61,266 nt of DNA from Neogemmobacter tilapiae (GTDB lineage Bacteria; Pseudomonadota; Alphaproteobacteria; Rhodobacterales; Rhodobacteraceae), in the NCBI RefSeq assembly GCF_014652215.1, contig NZ_BMYJ01000002.1:340074-401339 (forward strand), read 5' to 3'. This document shows positions 46,765-55,481 of this stretch, one piece after another (position 1 is the stretch's first letter; every line of letters begins with the position of its first letter). Below the pieces are notes generated by a model. It was given only the letters and a program-made list of their open reading frames with translations, was not told the DNA's origin and searched no databases. A program made the position numbers and the translations under genes.

Positions 46765-48894
46765 ATGAAGCTGTTGGGAACCGGGGCCGCTGACATTTTG
46801 AAGGGCGGCGAGAACGGAGATTTGATCTATGGCGGGGCAGGGAATGATACGCTGGCCAGCACGAACATTCCGTCCGACTTGATGCCGACCTATGACCGTT
46901 TTTATGGCGGCAAGGGCGACGACGATATCTCGGCCGGTTTTCTTTTCGGCGGGCGGACCGCTACCGACCCGCGGGACGGGATGCACGTTTACGGCGGTGC
47001 CGGCAATGACGAGGTTTACGCCGGGCTTATCTATCTAAGGCCCGATGACCTCAATGCCCCCGTCCTGACCCGGCTTGACGGAGGCGCGGGGATTGATCTG
47101 CTAAAGTTGGAACTGACGGTTTCTGAAATGACGACCCCCATCGCGCAGATCAGAATTTCAGTCGGTGCAGCCAGCGGCAACACGCTGCCGGGGGCCATCC
47201 TGTCCGGGTTTGAGCGGCTGGACGTGGAAATCTGGCGCCAGTTCGACAGTGCAGCGCCCCCGGTGAACCTTTGGACCATTCGCGGCGGCGCGCTGGCCGA
47301 CCGCGTGGTCATCGGCACGCCCGAAAGTGAACAGACGCTGTTTTTCAACACCGACATCCGCACCGGCGCGGGTCGCGACGATGTCTGGGTGGAACTGGGG
47401 CGGAACAAGGTTGATCTGGGCGCAGGCGATGATCGGCTGGCCATCAAGGTTCTCTCCAGCATCGCGGGCAATGTCCTCCAAGGCGGCAAGGGCGTGGATA
47501 CGCTGGAACTGCGGCTGGACTCGGGCGAACCTTATCGCAATTATCCTTTTGGTTTTAACGGGTCGACAGCGGTATCGGTCGATATCTCAAAGCCGGTCAA
47601 TCTGCCCGGCCTTCAGGCCAAAGGGTTCGAGAAGTTAAGCTTTTACGGCAGCAATTCGATGACGGGCCCTCTGAACGATACGGTGCGCGGTGGGGCCTAT
47701 GCCGATACGATCAGCGGGGCCAACGGGGATGATCTGCTGTTTGGCGGTGGGGGCAATGACCAGTTTCACTGGATCGGTCGGCGCACCGGCCTTGAAGAAT
47801 TCAGCCTTCTGACCGATGGCCGGGATACGATCTATGGCGGCGCGGGCATCGATACGTTGAACTTTTACAACTACGGCGCCTTCGAAGGCGGCCCGGCCCT
47901 GAATTTTGAACTGAAGGCCAATGGCACGGTCGTCACCTCTTTTGACGGCTTCGTCGCGACGGGCATCGAAAAGGTCAGACTGGGGGGCAGTTGGCAGGCG
48001 GATCGTCTGACAGGGGGCCAGTTGGCCGATACCATCACCGGCGCAAGGGGCGACGATACGCTGGCTGGCGGTGCAGGGAATGACAGTCTGGACGGCGAAG
48101 GTGGGGCCGATCTGGTTCAGGGCGGCGCAGGCGATGATCGGATCACCTGCTTTCTCTATGACGGAATCCCCGTCTGGGAGGGCAACTATCGGCTGGACAC
48201 ATTGGACGGCGGTGCGGGCAATGACCTGTTGGAACTGCGGCTGGATTGGGATCATGCCATTGATCTGACGCTGGTTTCCGGCGGTGTTTCGCAGGTGTCG
48301 ATTGCGACGCTGGAAATCCGTGGCTTTGAACGGCTGGATGTCATCGGCTCTGACCGGGCCGACAACCTGACAGGCGCGGGCGGGGCGGATACCTTTGTGG
48401 GGCAGGGCGGTGATGACCGGCTGAACGGCGGGGGCGGCCAGGACAGGCTGGAAGGGGCCGAAGGTCTGGACACCATGACAGGCGGCGGGGGGGCAGACAC
48501 CTTTGTCATCGCCGCAGGTCTGACCAGCATCAATGCCCCGCTGCCGGTTTTGCAGGACGGCCTGCTTTGGTCTGCCGAGGGCGTGGATCACATCACGGAT
48601 TTCAACGCGAAAGATGACACGATTCATTTCTATGCCGATGGCTATGCAAATCTGGTTTGGGCGCAGAAACATCAAATGCTGGCGGCGGGGGCCTTCGTTC
48701 TGGGCACTACGGCCAAGGATGCCAGCGACCGCATTCTTTATGACCGCAGCACAGGCCGTCTGTTCCATGATGCCGATGGCGCGGGCGGCGATGCGGCCAT
48801 TCTGGTGGCCATTCTGGACAACAAGCCGCTTCTGACAGCGGCTGATTTCGTGATCTACAGCCTCAAGCCCGAATATGACTATCTGCGGCTTTAG
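46765..48894 (+). CDS. RTX calcium-binding repeat protein (type I secretion substrate)
   Basis: A 709-residue acidic protein made almost wholly of hemolysin-type calcium-binding repeats. Nonapeptides of GGxGxD type occur at the start (GGENGDLIYGGAGNDTL), centre (GANGDDLLFGGGGNDQF) and C-terminal third (GARGDDTLAGGAGNDSLDGE, GGGGQDRLEGAEGLDTMTG). No catalytic domain and no N-terminal signal are seen. The end, DGAGGDAAILVAILDN followed by a hydrophobic tail, is a usual uncleaved type I secretion signal. Intervening beta-rich blocks repeat the pattern GFERLDV or GFEKLSF. The start at 46765 follows GGTGGGGGACGC. No HlyB/HlyD genes are adjacent. Likely extracellular; role unknown. Confidence 0.85.
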   Translation: MKLLGTGAADILKGGENGDLIYGGAGNDTLASTNIPSDLMPTYDRFYGGKGDDDISAGFLFGGRTATDPRDGMHVYGGAGNDEVYAGLIYLRPDDLNAPVLTRLDGGAGIDLLKLELTVSEMTTPIAQIRISVGAASGNTLPGAILSGFERLDVEIWRQFDSAAPPVNLWTIRGGALADRVVIGTPESEQTLFFNTDIRTGAGRDDVWVELGRNKVDLGAGDDRLAIKVLSSIAGNVLQGGKGVDTLELRLDSGEPYRNYPFGFNGSTAVSVDISKPVNLPGLQAKGFEKLSFYGSNSMTGPLNDTVRGGAYADTISGANGDDLLFGGGGNDQFHWIGRRTGLEEFSLLTDGRDTIYGGAGIDTLNFYNYGAFEGGPALNFELKANGTVVTSFDGFVATGIEKVRLGGSWQADRLTGGQLADTITGARGDDTLAGGAGNDSLDGEGGADLVQGGAGDDRITCFLYDGIPVWEGNYRLDTLDGGAGNDLLELRLDWDHAIDLTLVSGGVSQVSIATLEIRGFERLDVIGSDRADNLTGAGGADTFVGQGGDDRLNGGGGQDRLEGAEGLDTMTGGGGADTFVIAAGLTSINAPLPVLQDGLLWSAEGVDHITDFNAKDDTIHFYADGYANLVWAQKHQMLAAGAFVLGTTAKDASDRILYDRSTGRLFHDADGAGGDAAILVAILDNKPLLTAADFVIYSLKPEYDYLRL

Positions 48895-50480
48895 GGCTTG
48901 GTCCCGGCCAACAAGGCGCGCAGGCTTTCCAAAGTGTCGATTTGATCGAGCGCCTTGTCCTGCCGCCAACGCAACATTCGGGGAAAGCGCAGCGCGAGGC
49001 CCGATTTGTGACGCGGGCTGGCTTGGATGCCTTCGAACCCGATCTCGAACACCAGTTCCGGCTTGACCCGCCGAACCGGGCCAAAGCGTTCCAAAGTGTT
49101 GCGGTTCACCCAAGCGGTAATCTGGTTGAATTCGGCATCGGTCAGGCCGGAATAGGCCTTGGTGAAAGGCACCAGATCGTTCCCGTCGCGGACGGCAAAG
49201 GTGTAATCGGTGTAAAGATTGGCGCGGCGACCGTGGCCCGCTTGGGCATAGAGCATGACGGCATCGACGGCATAGGGATCCAGCTTCCATTTCCACCAAT
49301 CGCCGCGCTTGCGGCCCTGATGATAGGGGGAGGAAAGGCGTTTCAGCATCAGGCCTTCGGCCTGTTTGTCGCGGGCTTTGGCGCGCTCGGCGGTCAGTTC
49401 TGGCCAGTCTTGCGCGGTGATCTGGGGGGATAGGGACAGGGGCAAGCTGGGGGGAATTTGTGCAAGGATGGTGGCCAGACGCGCGCGGCGATGGGCAAGG
49501 GGCTGTTGGCGGATGTCTTCACCGGCGTCTTCCAGCAGGTCATAGGCGAGGATATGGGCGGGGGCCTTGGCCATTTGGGCCTTGGAAACCGTCTTGCGGG
49601 TAATCCGGGTTTGCAGGGCGGCAAAGGGCAGGGGGGCCACGCCGTCCCAAGCGAGGATTTCGCCGTCAATCACCGTGCCGGGGGGCAGGAAATCGGCCAA
49701 GGCGGCGAATTCGGGGAAGCGGTCGGTGATCAGGTCTTCCCCTCGGCTCCAGACCGCGAAAGCGCCGGGACGGGCGATGATCTGGCCGCGGATGCCGTCC
49801 CATTTCCATTCAGCAAGCCAGTCGGTGACGGGGCCAAGGGTTTCGGGTTCGGCTTCCAAAGGCGAGGCGAGCGCAAAGGGGTAGGGGCGGGCCCCCTGTT
49901 GGCCGTCGCCTTCGATCAGGGCATGAAAGCCTGTCGTTTCGGGTTTCCAATCGCCCATCAGACGGTGGGCGAGGGTGGTTTCCTCGACGCCCGTCGCTTG
50001 CGCCAAAGCACGAGTCATGAGGCCTTGCGCCACGCCCATGCGAAAGCCGCCGGTGATGAGTTTGGTGTAGAGGAGACGGGCATCGCCCTGAAGCTGGGCC
50101 CAAGCGGCGAGGGTGGCTTGTTTGCGGATGGGTTCGGGCTGGCCTGCGAGTTGGATGAGCTGGCGGAGGGCTTGGTCAAGCGTAGGATCGGCGTCGGTGG
50201 TGGCGGGGGGGAGGAGAAGGGCGATGGTTTCGGCCAGATCGCCTGCGACATTGTAAGATTCCTCGAACAACCAAAGCGGCAGACCCGCCGCCTCAGCCGC
50301 CCAGTTGCGCAGTTCTGTGGCGTTGACGACGCGCTTGGGGCGGCGACCGGACAGCAGGGCCACGGTCCAGACACGGTCGGCTTCGGGGGCTGTGCGGAAG
50401 TATTCGGCCAGCGCCTTGGTGCGGGCGGCGGTGGAGGTGGTGGTGTCGAGGGCCGCGAAAAGTTCAGCGAAACGCTTCAT
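48891..50480 (-). CDS. ATP-dependent DNA ligase (DNA damage response type)
   Basis: A 529-residue ligase that seals nicks after adenylylation of a lysine. The catalytic motif is EWKWDGIRGQ; IDGEILAWDG (motif III) and EGLMLKRLSSPYHQGRKRGDWWKWK (motifs IV and V) follow; FEIGFEGIQASPRHKSGLALRFPR ends the OB fold. About 200 N-terminal helical residues precede the core. It is the 'cisplatin damage response' ligase found with an MBL exonuclease, which here overlaps it upstream by 4 bp. Its stop overlaps that of the convergent RTX gene. Confidence 0.92.
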   Translation of the reverse strand: MKRFAELFAALDTTTSTAARTKALAEYFRTAPEADRVWTVALLSGRRPKRVVNATELRNWAAEAAGLPLWLFEESYNVAGDLAETIALLLPPATTDADPTLDQALRQLIQLAGQPEPIRKQATLAAWAQLQGDARLLYTKLITGGFRMGVAQGLMTRALAQATGVEETTLAHRLMGDWKPETTGFHALIEGDGQQGARPYPFALASPLEAEPETLGPVTDWLAEWKWDGIRGQIIARPGAFAVWSRGEDLITDRFPEFAALADFLPPGTVIDGEILAWDGVAPLPFAALQTRITRKTVSKAQMAKAPAHILAYDLLEDAGEDIRQQPLAHRRARLATILAQIPPSLPLSLSPQITAQDWPELTAERAKARDKQAEGLMLKRLSSPYHQGRKRGDWWKWKLDPYAVDAVMLYAQAGHGRRANLYTDYTFAVRDGNDLVPFTKAYSGLTDAEFNQITAWVNRNTLERFGPVRRVKPELVFEIGFEGIQASPRHKSGLALRFPRMLRWRQDKALDQIDTLESLRALLAGTKP

Positions 50481-51547
50481 GTCTCTGTCGCAACGGGGGG
50501 CTGCCCGCCCCCCGCACCCCCTGGAGGTATTTCTGGCAACATGAAATCAGGGTCTTGGGCATCGTCGCCATGATAGGCGGTTTCGATGATGCCCGCGTCA
50601 TAGCCCTGTTCCGAAAGCCAGCGGCGGAAGGGGGCGGTGTAGCCATGGGTGACAAAGACGCGTTCAGCGCCTGTAGCGCGGATGGCTTGGTTCAGGCCGG
50701 GCCAATCGGCATGGTCGGACAGGGCAAAGCCCGTGGTCGCCCCCCGCCTGCGGCGGATGCCGCGCAGGGCCATCCAACCCGAGGCGGTGGCCTCGGCGGC
50801 ATCGCCAAAGCGTTTGGCCCAAGGGGTGCCAAGGGCGGAACCGGGGGCAACGACCAGCGCGCCGGGGTGGGTTTTGTGGGTGATGTCGGGGGTGACGTGG
50901 ATGGTGGGGGGCAGGTTGTAGCCCTGATCACGAAGGATGTCGGTCATGTGGGTGACGGCCCCATGGGTGAGGATCGGGCCTTGATGCCCCAGCATCGCCA
51001 TCAGGCGCTGGGCTTTGCCGAGGGAATAGGCGGAGATGATGGAGATGCGACCCTCGGCGCGGTTCTTGGCCCACCAGTCGGTGATGTCGGCGGTGATTGC
51101 CGCCTGCGGCTGCCAGCGGAACAGCGGCAGGCCGAAGGTGCATTCGCTGATAAAGGTATGGCAGGGGACGGGGGCGAACGCTTCGGAAAGCCCGTCATTT
51201 TCCACCTTGTAATCCCCTGATACGACCCAGACCTCGCCGCCCCGTTCCACGGCAATCTGCGCCGATCCCGGCACATGGCCTGCGGGGTGGAAGGTGACGT
51301 TGACGCCGCCAATCGCCCGCGTTTCGCCATAGGGGATGGTGTCGATGGTGATGTCACCCAGACGGGCGCGGATCACGGGGGCGGCTTTGTCGGTGGATAG
51401 GTAGCGGTTGTGTCCGGGGCGGGCGTGGTCGGAATGGCCATGGGTGATCAGGGCGCGGTCCACCGGACGCCAGGGGTCGATGTAAAAACCGCCTTCGGGG
51501 CAGAAGATGCCTTTGTCGGTGAAGGTCAGAAGGTTGTCGCGCGCCAT
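50477..51547 (-). CDS. Ligase-associated DNA damage response exonuclease (MBL fold)
   Basis: A 356-residue metallo-beta-lactamase fold nuclease of the CPSF/SNM1-like group. The metal motif is ITHGHSDHARPGH, with FHPAGHVPGSAQI, VSGDYKVENDGL and FALSDHADWPGL supplying further ligands. It is translated just before the ligase (ATGA overlap at 50477-50480). The last about 20 residues (PEIPPGGAGGGQPP) come from a G/C-rich repeat and are probably dispensable. Partners Lhr-like helicase and PdeM phosphoesterase, often in the same operon, are not next to it here. Confidence 0.9.
   Translation of the reverse strand: MARDNLLTFTDKGIFCPEGGFYIDPWRPVDRALITHGHSDHARPGHNRYLSTDKAAPVIRARLGDITIDTIPYGETRAIGGVNVTFHPAGHVPGSAQIAVERGGEVWVVSGDYKVENDGLSEAFAPVPCHTFISECTFGLPLFRWQPQAAITADITDWWAKNRAEGRISIISAYSLGKAQRLMAMLGHQGPILTHGAVTHMTDILRDQGYNLPPTIHVTPDITHKTHPGALVVAPGSALGTPWAKRFGDAAEATASGWMALRGIRRRRGATTGFALSDHADWPGLNQAIRATGAERVFVTHGYTAPFRRWLSEQGYDAGIIETAYHGDDAQDPDFMLPEIPPGGAGGGQPPVATET
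50495..50535. repeat. G/C-rich repeat forming the end of the exonuclease gene
   Basis: The hairpin GGGGGGC-TGCCC-GCCCCCC (50495-50513) is followed by GCACCCCCTGGAGGTATTTC. A hairpin of this kind with a GGAGGTATTT tail is a common intergenic repeat in Rhodobacteraceae as I recall. Here it codes for the exonuclease C-terminus and lies just upstream of the ligase start. Confidence 0.5.
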
Positions 51548-51589
51548 GCGGCAAAGCTAGCACGGCGCGCGGCTTTGGGAAGGGCTGCG

Positions 51590-52924
51590 TCAGAGGCCTT
51601 CCATCGCCACCGTGTAAAGCAGGTTCACGTTCAGCGCGATGATGACGACGGCAATCACCGCACAGGCGGCGGTCAGCCAGCGGGGGGCGACCAGATCGCC
51701 CATCTTGGCGCGGCTGGCAGTGAACATGACCAAGGGCACGATGGCAAAGGGCAGTTGGAAGGACAGGACAACCTGCGACAAGATCAGCAATTGGCCGGTC
51801 TCTTTCGATCCCCAGATCAGGATCACCGCCATGGCCGGGGCAATCGCCAGCATCCGCGTGACCAACCGCCGCGCCCAAGGCGGGATGCGCAGGGCTACGA
51901 AACCCTCCATAACGATCTGCCCCGCCATGGTGGCCGTCACCGTTGCGTTCAAGCCGCAGGCCAGCAGCGAGATGCCGAACAGGATAGGGGCCAGCGACGA
52001 ACCCAGAAGGGGGGTCAGCAGGGCATGGGCGCGGTCAATTTCGACCACTTCATGTTCGCCATTCGCTTGGAAGGTCGCGGCGGCCAGGATCAGGATCGAG
52101 GCGTTGATCGTCAGGGCGAACATCAGGGCAATGGTCGAATCCCATGTGGCCATCCGCAGTGCGTGGCGCTTTTCGCCCGTCGTGTCGCCATAGGCGCGGG
52201 TCTGAACGATGCCGGAATGCAGATAAAGGTTATGTGGCATGACCGTGGCCCCGATGATGCCCAAGGCCAGATAAAGCATGGCCGGGTTGGTCACAATTTC
52301 GGTGGTCGGGGCAAAGCCCTTGATCACCGCGCCCCAATCGGGGTCAGCCATGGCGATTTGCAGCACGAAGCAAACGGCAATCACCATCAACAGGGCGATG
52401 ATCAGCGCCTCGATCTTGCGGAAACCTTTGTTTTGCAGCCAGAGGATCAGGAAGACATCGCCTGCGGTGATGAAAATGCCGATTTCCAAGGGGATGCCGA
52501 ACAGCAGGTTCAGACCGATGGCGGTGCCGATCACCTCGGCCAAGTCGGTCGCAATGATCGCCAGTTCCGCAAAGATCCACAAAGGCCAGGCCACCCAGGC
52601 CGGATAGGCATCGCGGCAGGCTTGGGCTAGGTCGCGGCCCGAGGCGATGGCAAGGCGGGCGCAAAGCGATTGCAGCAGGATGGCCATGATGTTCGACAGC
52701 AGGGCGACCGTCAGCAGCGCATAGCCAAACATCGCCCCGCCCGAGAGGGACGTGGCCCAGTTGCCGGGATCCATATAGCCGACAGCCACCAGATAGCCCG
52801 GCCCGACAAAGGCAAAGAAGCGGCGGAAGGGGGTGGTGCCAGTGGTGACGGCGATGGAGCGGAACACCTCGGACAACGAGGGGCGGTCGTTCTGGCGGCG
52901 CCAGCCTTGGGTGGGAGTGGACAT
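51590..52924 (-). CDS. mntH: Nramp-type Mn2+/Fe2+ transporter
   Basis: Proton-coupled importer of divalent metal, mainly Mn2+. The 444 residues have eleven predicted helices, the helix-1 metal motif [15 protein letters not shown] and helix-6 [15 protein letters not shown], both intact. The ATG at 52924 ([13 protein letters not shown]) is preferred; the frame continues upstream through an AT-rich operator-like region and a large palindrome. A TGCAATTGCA core lies 20 bp upstream, suggesting metal control by a Mur/Fur-like regulator. Confidence 0.92.
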   Translation of the reverse strand: MSTPTQGWRRQNDRPSLSEVFRSIAVTTGTTPFRRFFAFVGPGYLVAVGYMDPGNWATSLSGGAMFGYALLTVALLSNIMAILLQSLCARLAIASGRDLAQACRDAYPAWVAWPLWIFAELAIIATDLAEVIGTAIGLNLLFGIPLEIGIFITAGDVFLILWLQNKGFRKIEALIIALLMVIAVCFVLQIAMADPDWGAVIKGFAPTTEIVTNPAMLYLALGIIGATVMPHNLYLHSGIVQTRAYGDTTGEKRHALRMATWDSTIALMFALTINASILILAAATFQANGEHEVVEIDRAHALLTPLLGSSLAPILFGISLLACGLNATVTATMAGQIVMEGFVALRIPPWARRLVTRMLAIAPAMAVILIWGSKETGQLLILSQVVLSFQLPFAIVPLVMFTASRAKMGDLVAPRWLTAACAVIAVVIIALNVNLLYTVAMEGL

Positions 52925-52940
52925 CAAGAACCTGCGAATG

Positions 52941-52958
52941 ATTTGCAATTGCATAAAT
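52941..52958. promoter_or_regulatory. Putative Mur/Fur-type metal box before mntH
   Basis: ATTTGCAATTGCATAAAT contains the perfect palindrome TGCAATTGCA (52944-52953), 17-34 bp before mntH. It resembles the manganese-responsive Mur boxes of Alphaproteobacteria, though I cannot verify the consensus. Confidence 0.4.
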
Positions 52959-53004
52959 GACGCGGGTGGCGTGCTTGTCAAGCCCGGTGATGGGGCGGAA
53001 AGCA

Positions 53005-53039
53005 CGCGGCATATGCCCAAATATTGGGCATATGCCGCG
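53005..53039. promoter_or_regulatory. 35-nt palindrome midway between mntH and the ATP-grasp gene
   Basis: Sixteen-bp perfect arms (53005-53020 and 53024-53039) enclose ATA. Each arm carries the inner palindrome GGCATATGCC (53008-53017 and 53027-53036), 19 bp apart centre to centre. The centre is 98 bp from the mntH start and 95 bp from the opposite gene's start. A double operator is the simplest reading; there is no T-run, so a terminator is unlikely. Confidence 0.6.
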
Positions 53040-53116
53040 CATTGGGCGAAAATCGTGCAAAGCCCCTTTCGCGGCATGGCAAGCGGCGCTTAACCTTGGG
53101 TCAAAGGGGGTGCCCG

Positions 53117-54526
53117 GTGACCTATTTCAACGAGATGTTCCAGGACGGCAAAACCCGTCCGCCCTATGCAAGGCTGGCCAACTGGACGGAAAGCATGCCC
53201 GCCCCCCTGCGGCAGATGAAACAGGCCGAGGCAGAGGCCTTGTTCCGGCGGATCGGCATCACCTTTGCGGTCTATGGCGAAGGCGGCGATCCGGATCGGC
53301 TGATCCCCTTTGACATGTTCCCACGGGTGTTCACCGGGCAGGAATGGTCAAAGCTGGAACGGGGGATCAAGCAAAGGGCGCGGGCGCTGAACGCCTTTCT
53401 GCTGGATGTTTACGGCCGTGGTGAGATCGTGCGGGCCGGGCGTATTCCGGCGCGGTTGGTCTATCAGAACGAGGCCTATGAGCAGGCCGTGGTGGGGATC
53501 GTGCCTCCCAAGGGGGTCTATAGCCATATCGTGGGCATCGACATCGTGCGGACGGGCCCCGAGGATTTCTTTGTGCTGGAGGACAATTGCCGAACGCCAT
53601 CGGGCGTGTCCTATATGCTGGAAAACCGGGAAATCATGATGCGGATGTTCCCCGACCTGTTCCGCGAAAATCGGATTCAGCCGGTGGACAGCTATCCCGC
53701 CCGACTGCGGCGGACCTTGGCCAGCGTGGCCCCCGCGAAATGCAAGGGCGAGCCAACGGTGGTGATCCTGACGCCGGGGCATTTCAATTCGGCCTATTAC
53801 GAACACAGCTTTCTGGCCGATCTGATGGGGATCGAACTGGTCGAGGGGCAGGATCTGTTTGTCGAGGGCGAATTCGTCTGGATGCGCACCACCGAAGGCC
53901 CGCGCCGGGTGGATGTGATTTATCGGCGGATGGATGATGCCTATATCGACCCGCTGTGTTTCCGCCCTGACAGTATGCTGGGCATTCCCGGTCTGATGGA
54001 TGTCTATCGTTCGGGCGGGGTTTCCATCTGTTCGGCCCCCGGCGCGGGTGTGGCGGATGACAAGGCGGTTTATACCTTTGTGCCGGAAATGGTGCGGTTC
54101 TATCTGGGCGAAGAACCGATCCTGCAAAACGTGCCGACATGGCAATGCGGCAAGGCGGATGATTGCCAATATGTGCTGGAAAATCTGGGCGATCTGGTGG
54201 TGAAGGAGGTGCATGGCTCGGGCGGTTATGGGATGCTCGTGGGCCCGAAATCGACGCAGGCGCAGATCGAATTGTTCCGCGACAAGATCAAGGCGGACCC
54301 CAGCAATTACATTGCGCAGCCCACGCTGGCACTGTCCACAACGCCAACCTTTGTGGAAGAAGGCATCGCGCCGCGCCATGTCGATCTGCGGCCCTATTGC
54401 CTGTGCGGCGAAAGCATCGACCTTGTGCCCGGCGGGCTGACGCGGGTGGCGCTGACCGATGGGTCGCTGGTGGTGAATTCCTCGCAGGGCGGGGGCGTGA
54501 AAGACACTTGGGTCTTGGCGGAGTGA
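53117..54526 (+). CDS. Circularly permuted type 2 ATP-grasp protein (DUF404/DUF407)
   Basis: A 469-residue enzyme predicted to form peptide or amide bonds with ATP. It begins VTYFNEMFQDGKTRPPYARL at a GTG with GGGGG upstream; a longer reading would run through the palindrome. Family features are FDMFPRVFTGQEWSKLERGI, FFVLEDNCRTPSGVSYMLENR and VVKEVHGSGGYGMLVGP (glycine-rich ATP loop). With the alpha-E, transglutaminase and Anbu genes that follow it makes a recurring predicted peptide synthesis and processing operon. Product unknown. Confidence 0.9.
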   Translation: MTYFNEMFQDGKTRPPYARLANWTESMPAPLRQMKQAEAEALFRRIGITFAVYGEGGDPDRLIPFDMFPRVFTGQEWSKLERGIKQRARALNAFLLDVYGRGEIVRAGRIPARLVYQNEAYEQAVVGIVPPKGVYSHIVGIDIVRTGPEDFFVLEDNCRTPSGVSYMLENREIMMRMFPDLFRENRIQPVDSYPARLRRTLASVAPAKCKGEPTVVILTPGHFNSAYYEHSFLADLMGIELVEGQDLFVEGEFVWMRTTEGPRRVDVIYRRMDDAYIDPLCFRPDSMLGIPGLMDVYRSGGVSICSAPGAGVADDKAVYTFVPEMVRFYLGEEPILQNVPTWQCGKADDCQYVLENLGDLVVKEVHGSGGYGMLVGPKSTQAQIELFRDKIKADPSNYIAQPTLALSTTPTFVEEGIAPRHVDLRPYCLCGESIDLVPGGLTRVALTDGSLVVNSSQGGGVKDTWVLAE

Positions 54527-54530
54527 TCAG

Positions 54531-55481
54531 ATGTTAAGCCGCACCGCCGACAACCTGTTCTGGATTGCACGTTACATGGAACGCGCCGAAACCGCCGCGC
54601 GTCTGTTAGAGGTGGGCAGCCGGATCAGCCTGATCCCCTCGGCCCATGGCTATCGCAGCGAATGGGACAGCCTGCTGCAAGCCTTGGGCGCGCGCGATCT
54701 GTTTGCGCATAAATACAGCGAGCCGGGGCAGCGGAACATTGAAAGTTTCCTGTTCTTTGACCCGGAAAATGCCTCCTCCGTATCATCCTGCGTGACGCGG
54801 GCGCGGGAGAATGGGCGGATCGTGCGGACGGCTTTGACGAGCCAAGTCTGGGATGCGCTGAACACGGCCTTTCAGGAATTGCGGGCGCTGGAGCGGAAAC
54901 CGCGCAGCGAGCTGGACCTAAGCCTGCTGACCGACTGGACGATGCGCAATTCGGCGCAGGTGCGGGGGGCGATTGACGCGACGCTGTTGCGCAATGACGG
55001 CTATAACTTTCTGAACATCGGCTATTATCTGGAACGGGCGGATGCCACGGCGCGGCTGATGGATGTGAAATACTATGTCCTGCTGCCAAGGGTCGAATTC
55101 GTTGGTTCAGGCTTGGACAATTATCAATGGGGCACCCTGTTGCGGGCAATGTCGGCGCATCGGGCGTTTCATTGGGCCTATGGCGGCGACATCACGGCGG
55201 CCAAGATCGCGCATTTCCTGATCTTGAACCCGCAATGCCCGCGTTCGCTGATCACCTGTGCAAGGGGCCTTGTGAACCATCTGGATCGGCTGGCCGCGGC
55301 CTATGGCCCGCGTCTGGCGGCGCAGGAACAGGCGGCGGCGCTGCTGGCGGGGATCGAAGGCGCGACGGTCGAGGATATCTTTGACGAGGGGCTGCATGAA
55401 TTTCTGACGCGGTTCATTGGCGATGCGGCGGCTTTGGGCTTGGCGATCCGGGATGCCTATCTGACGGGGGATGTGCGCTGA
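54531..55481 (+). CDS. Alpha-E domain protein (DUF403)
   Basis: A 316-residue helical protein. MLSRTADNLFWIARYMERAE is the family opening, followed by SLLTDWTMRNSAQVRGAID and YYLERADATARLMDVKYYVL. It nearly always follows the circularly permuted ATP-grasp protein, here by 4 bp, and is thought to be its partner. It overlaps the transglutaminase start at base 55481 (TGATG). Confidence 0.92.
   Translation: MLSRTADNLFWIARYMERAETAARLLEVGSRISLIPSAHGYRSEWDSLLQALGARDLFAHKYSEPGQRNIESFLFFDPENASSVSSCVTRARENGRIVRTALTSQVWDALNTAFQELRALERKPRSELDLSLLTDWTMRNSAQVRGAIDATLLRNDGYNFLNIGYYLERADATARLMDVKYYVLLPRVEFVGSGLDNYQWGTLLRAMSAHRAFHWAYGGDITAAKIAHFLILNPQCPRSLITCARGLVNHLDRLAAAYGPRLAAQEQAAALLAGIEGATVEDIFDEGLHEFLTRFIGDAAALGLAIRDAYLTGDVR

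Noticed and set aside
46765-48894. Repeated DNA in the RTX gene as a possible CRISPR or tandem repeat array
   Set aside because: The repeats are protein-level GGxGxD motifs in frame, not identical DNA units with spacers.
47635-49299. 554-codon minus-strand frame
   Set aside because: Runs opposite the RTX repeats and in another frame of the ligase; repetitive RTX coding gives long antisense frames.
52925-53077. Longer mntH start upstream
   Set aside because: It would code through the metal box and the 35-nt palindrome and adds a non-Nramp N-terminus.
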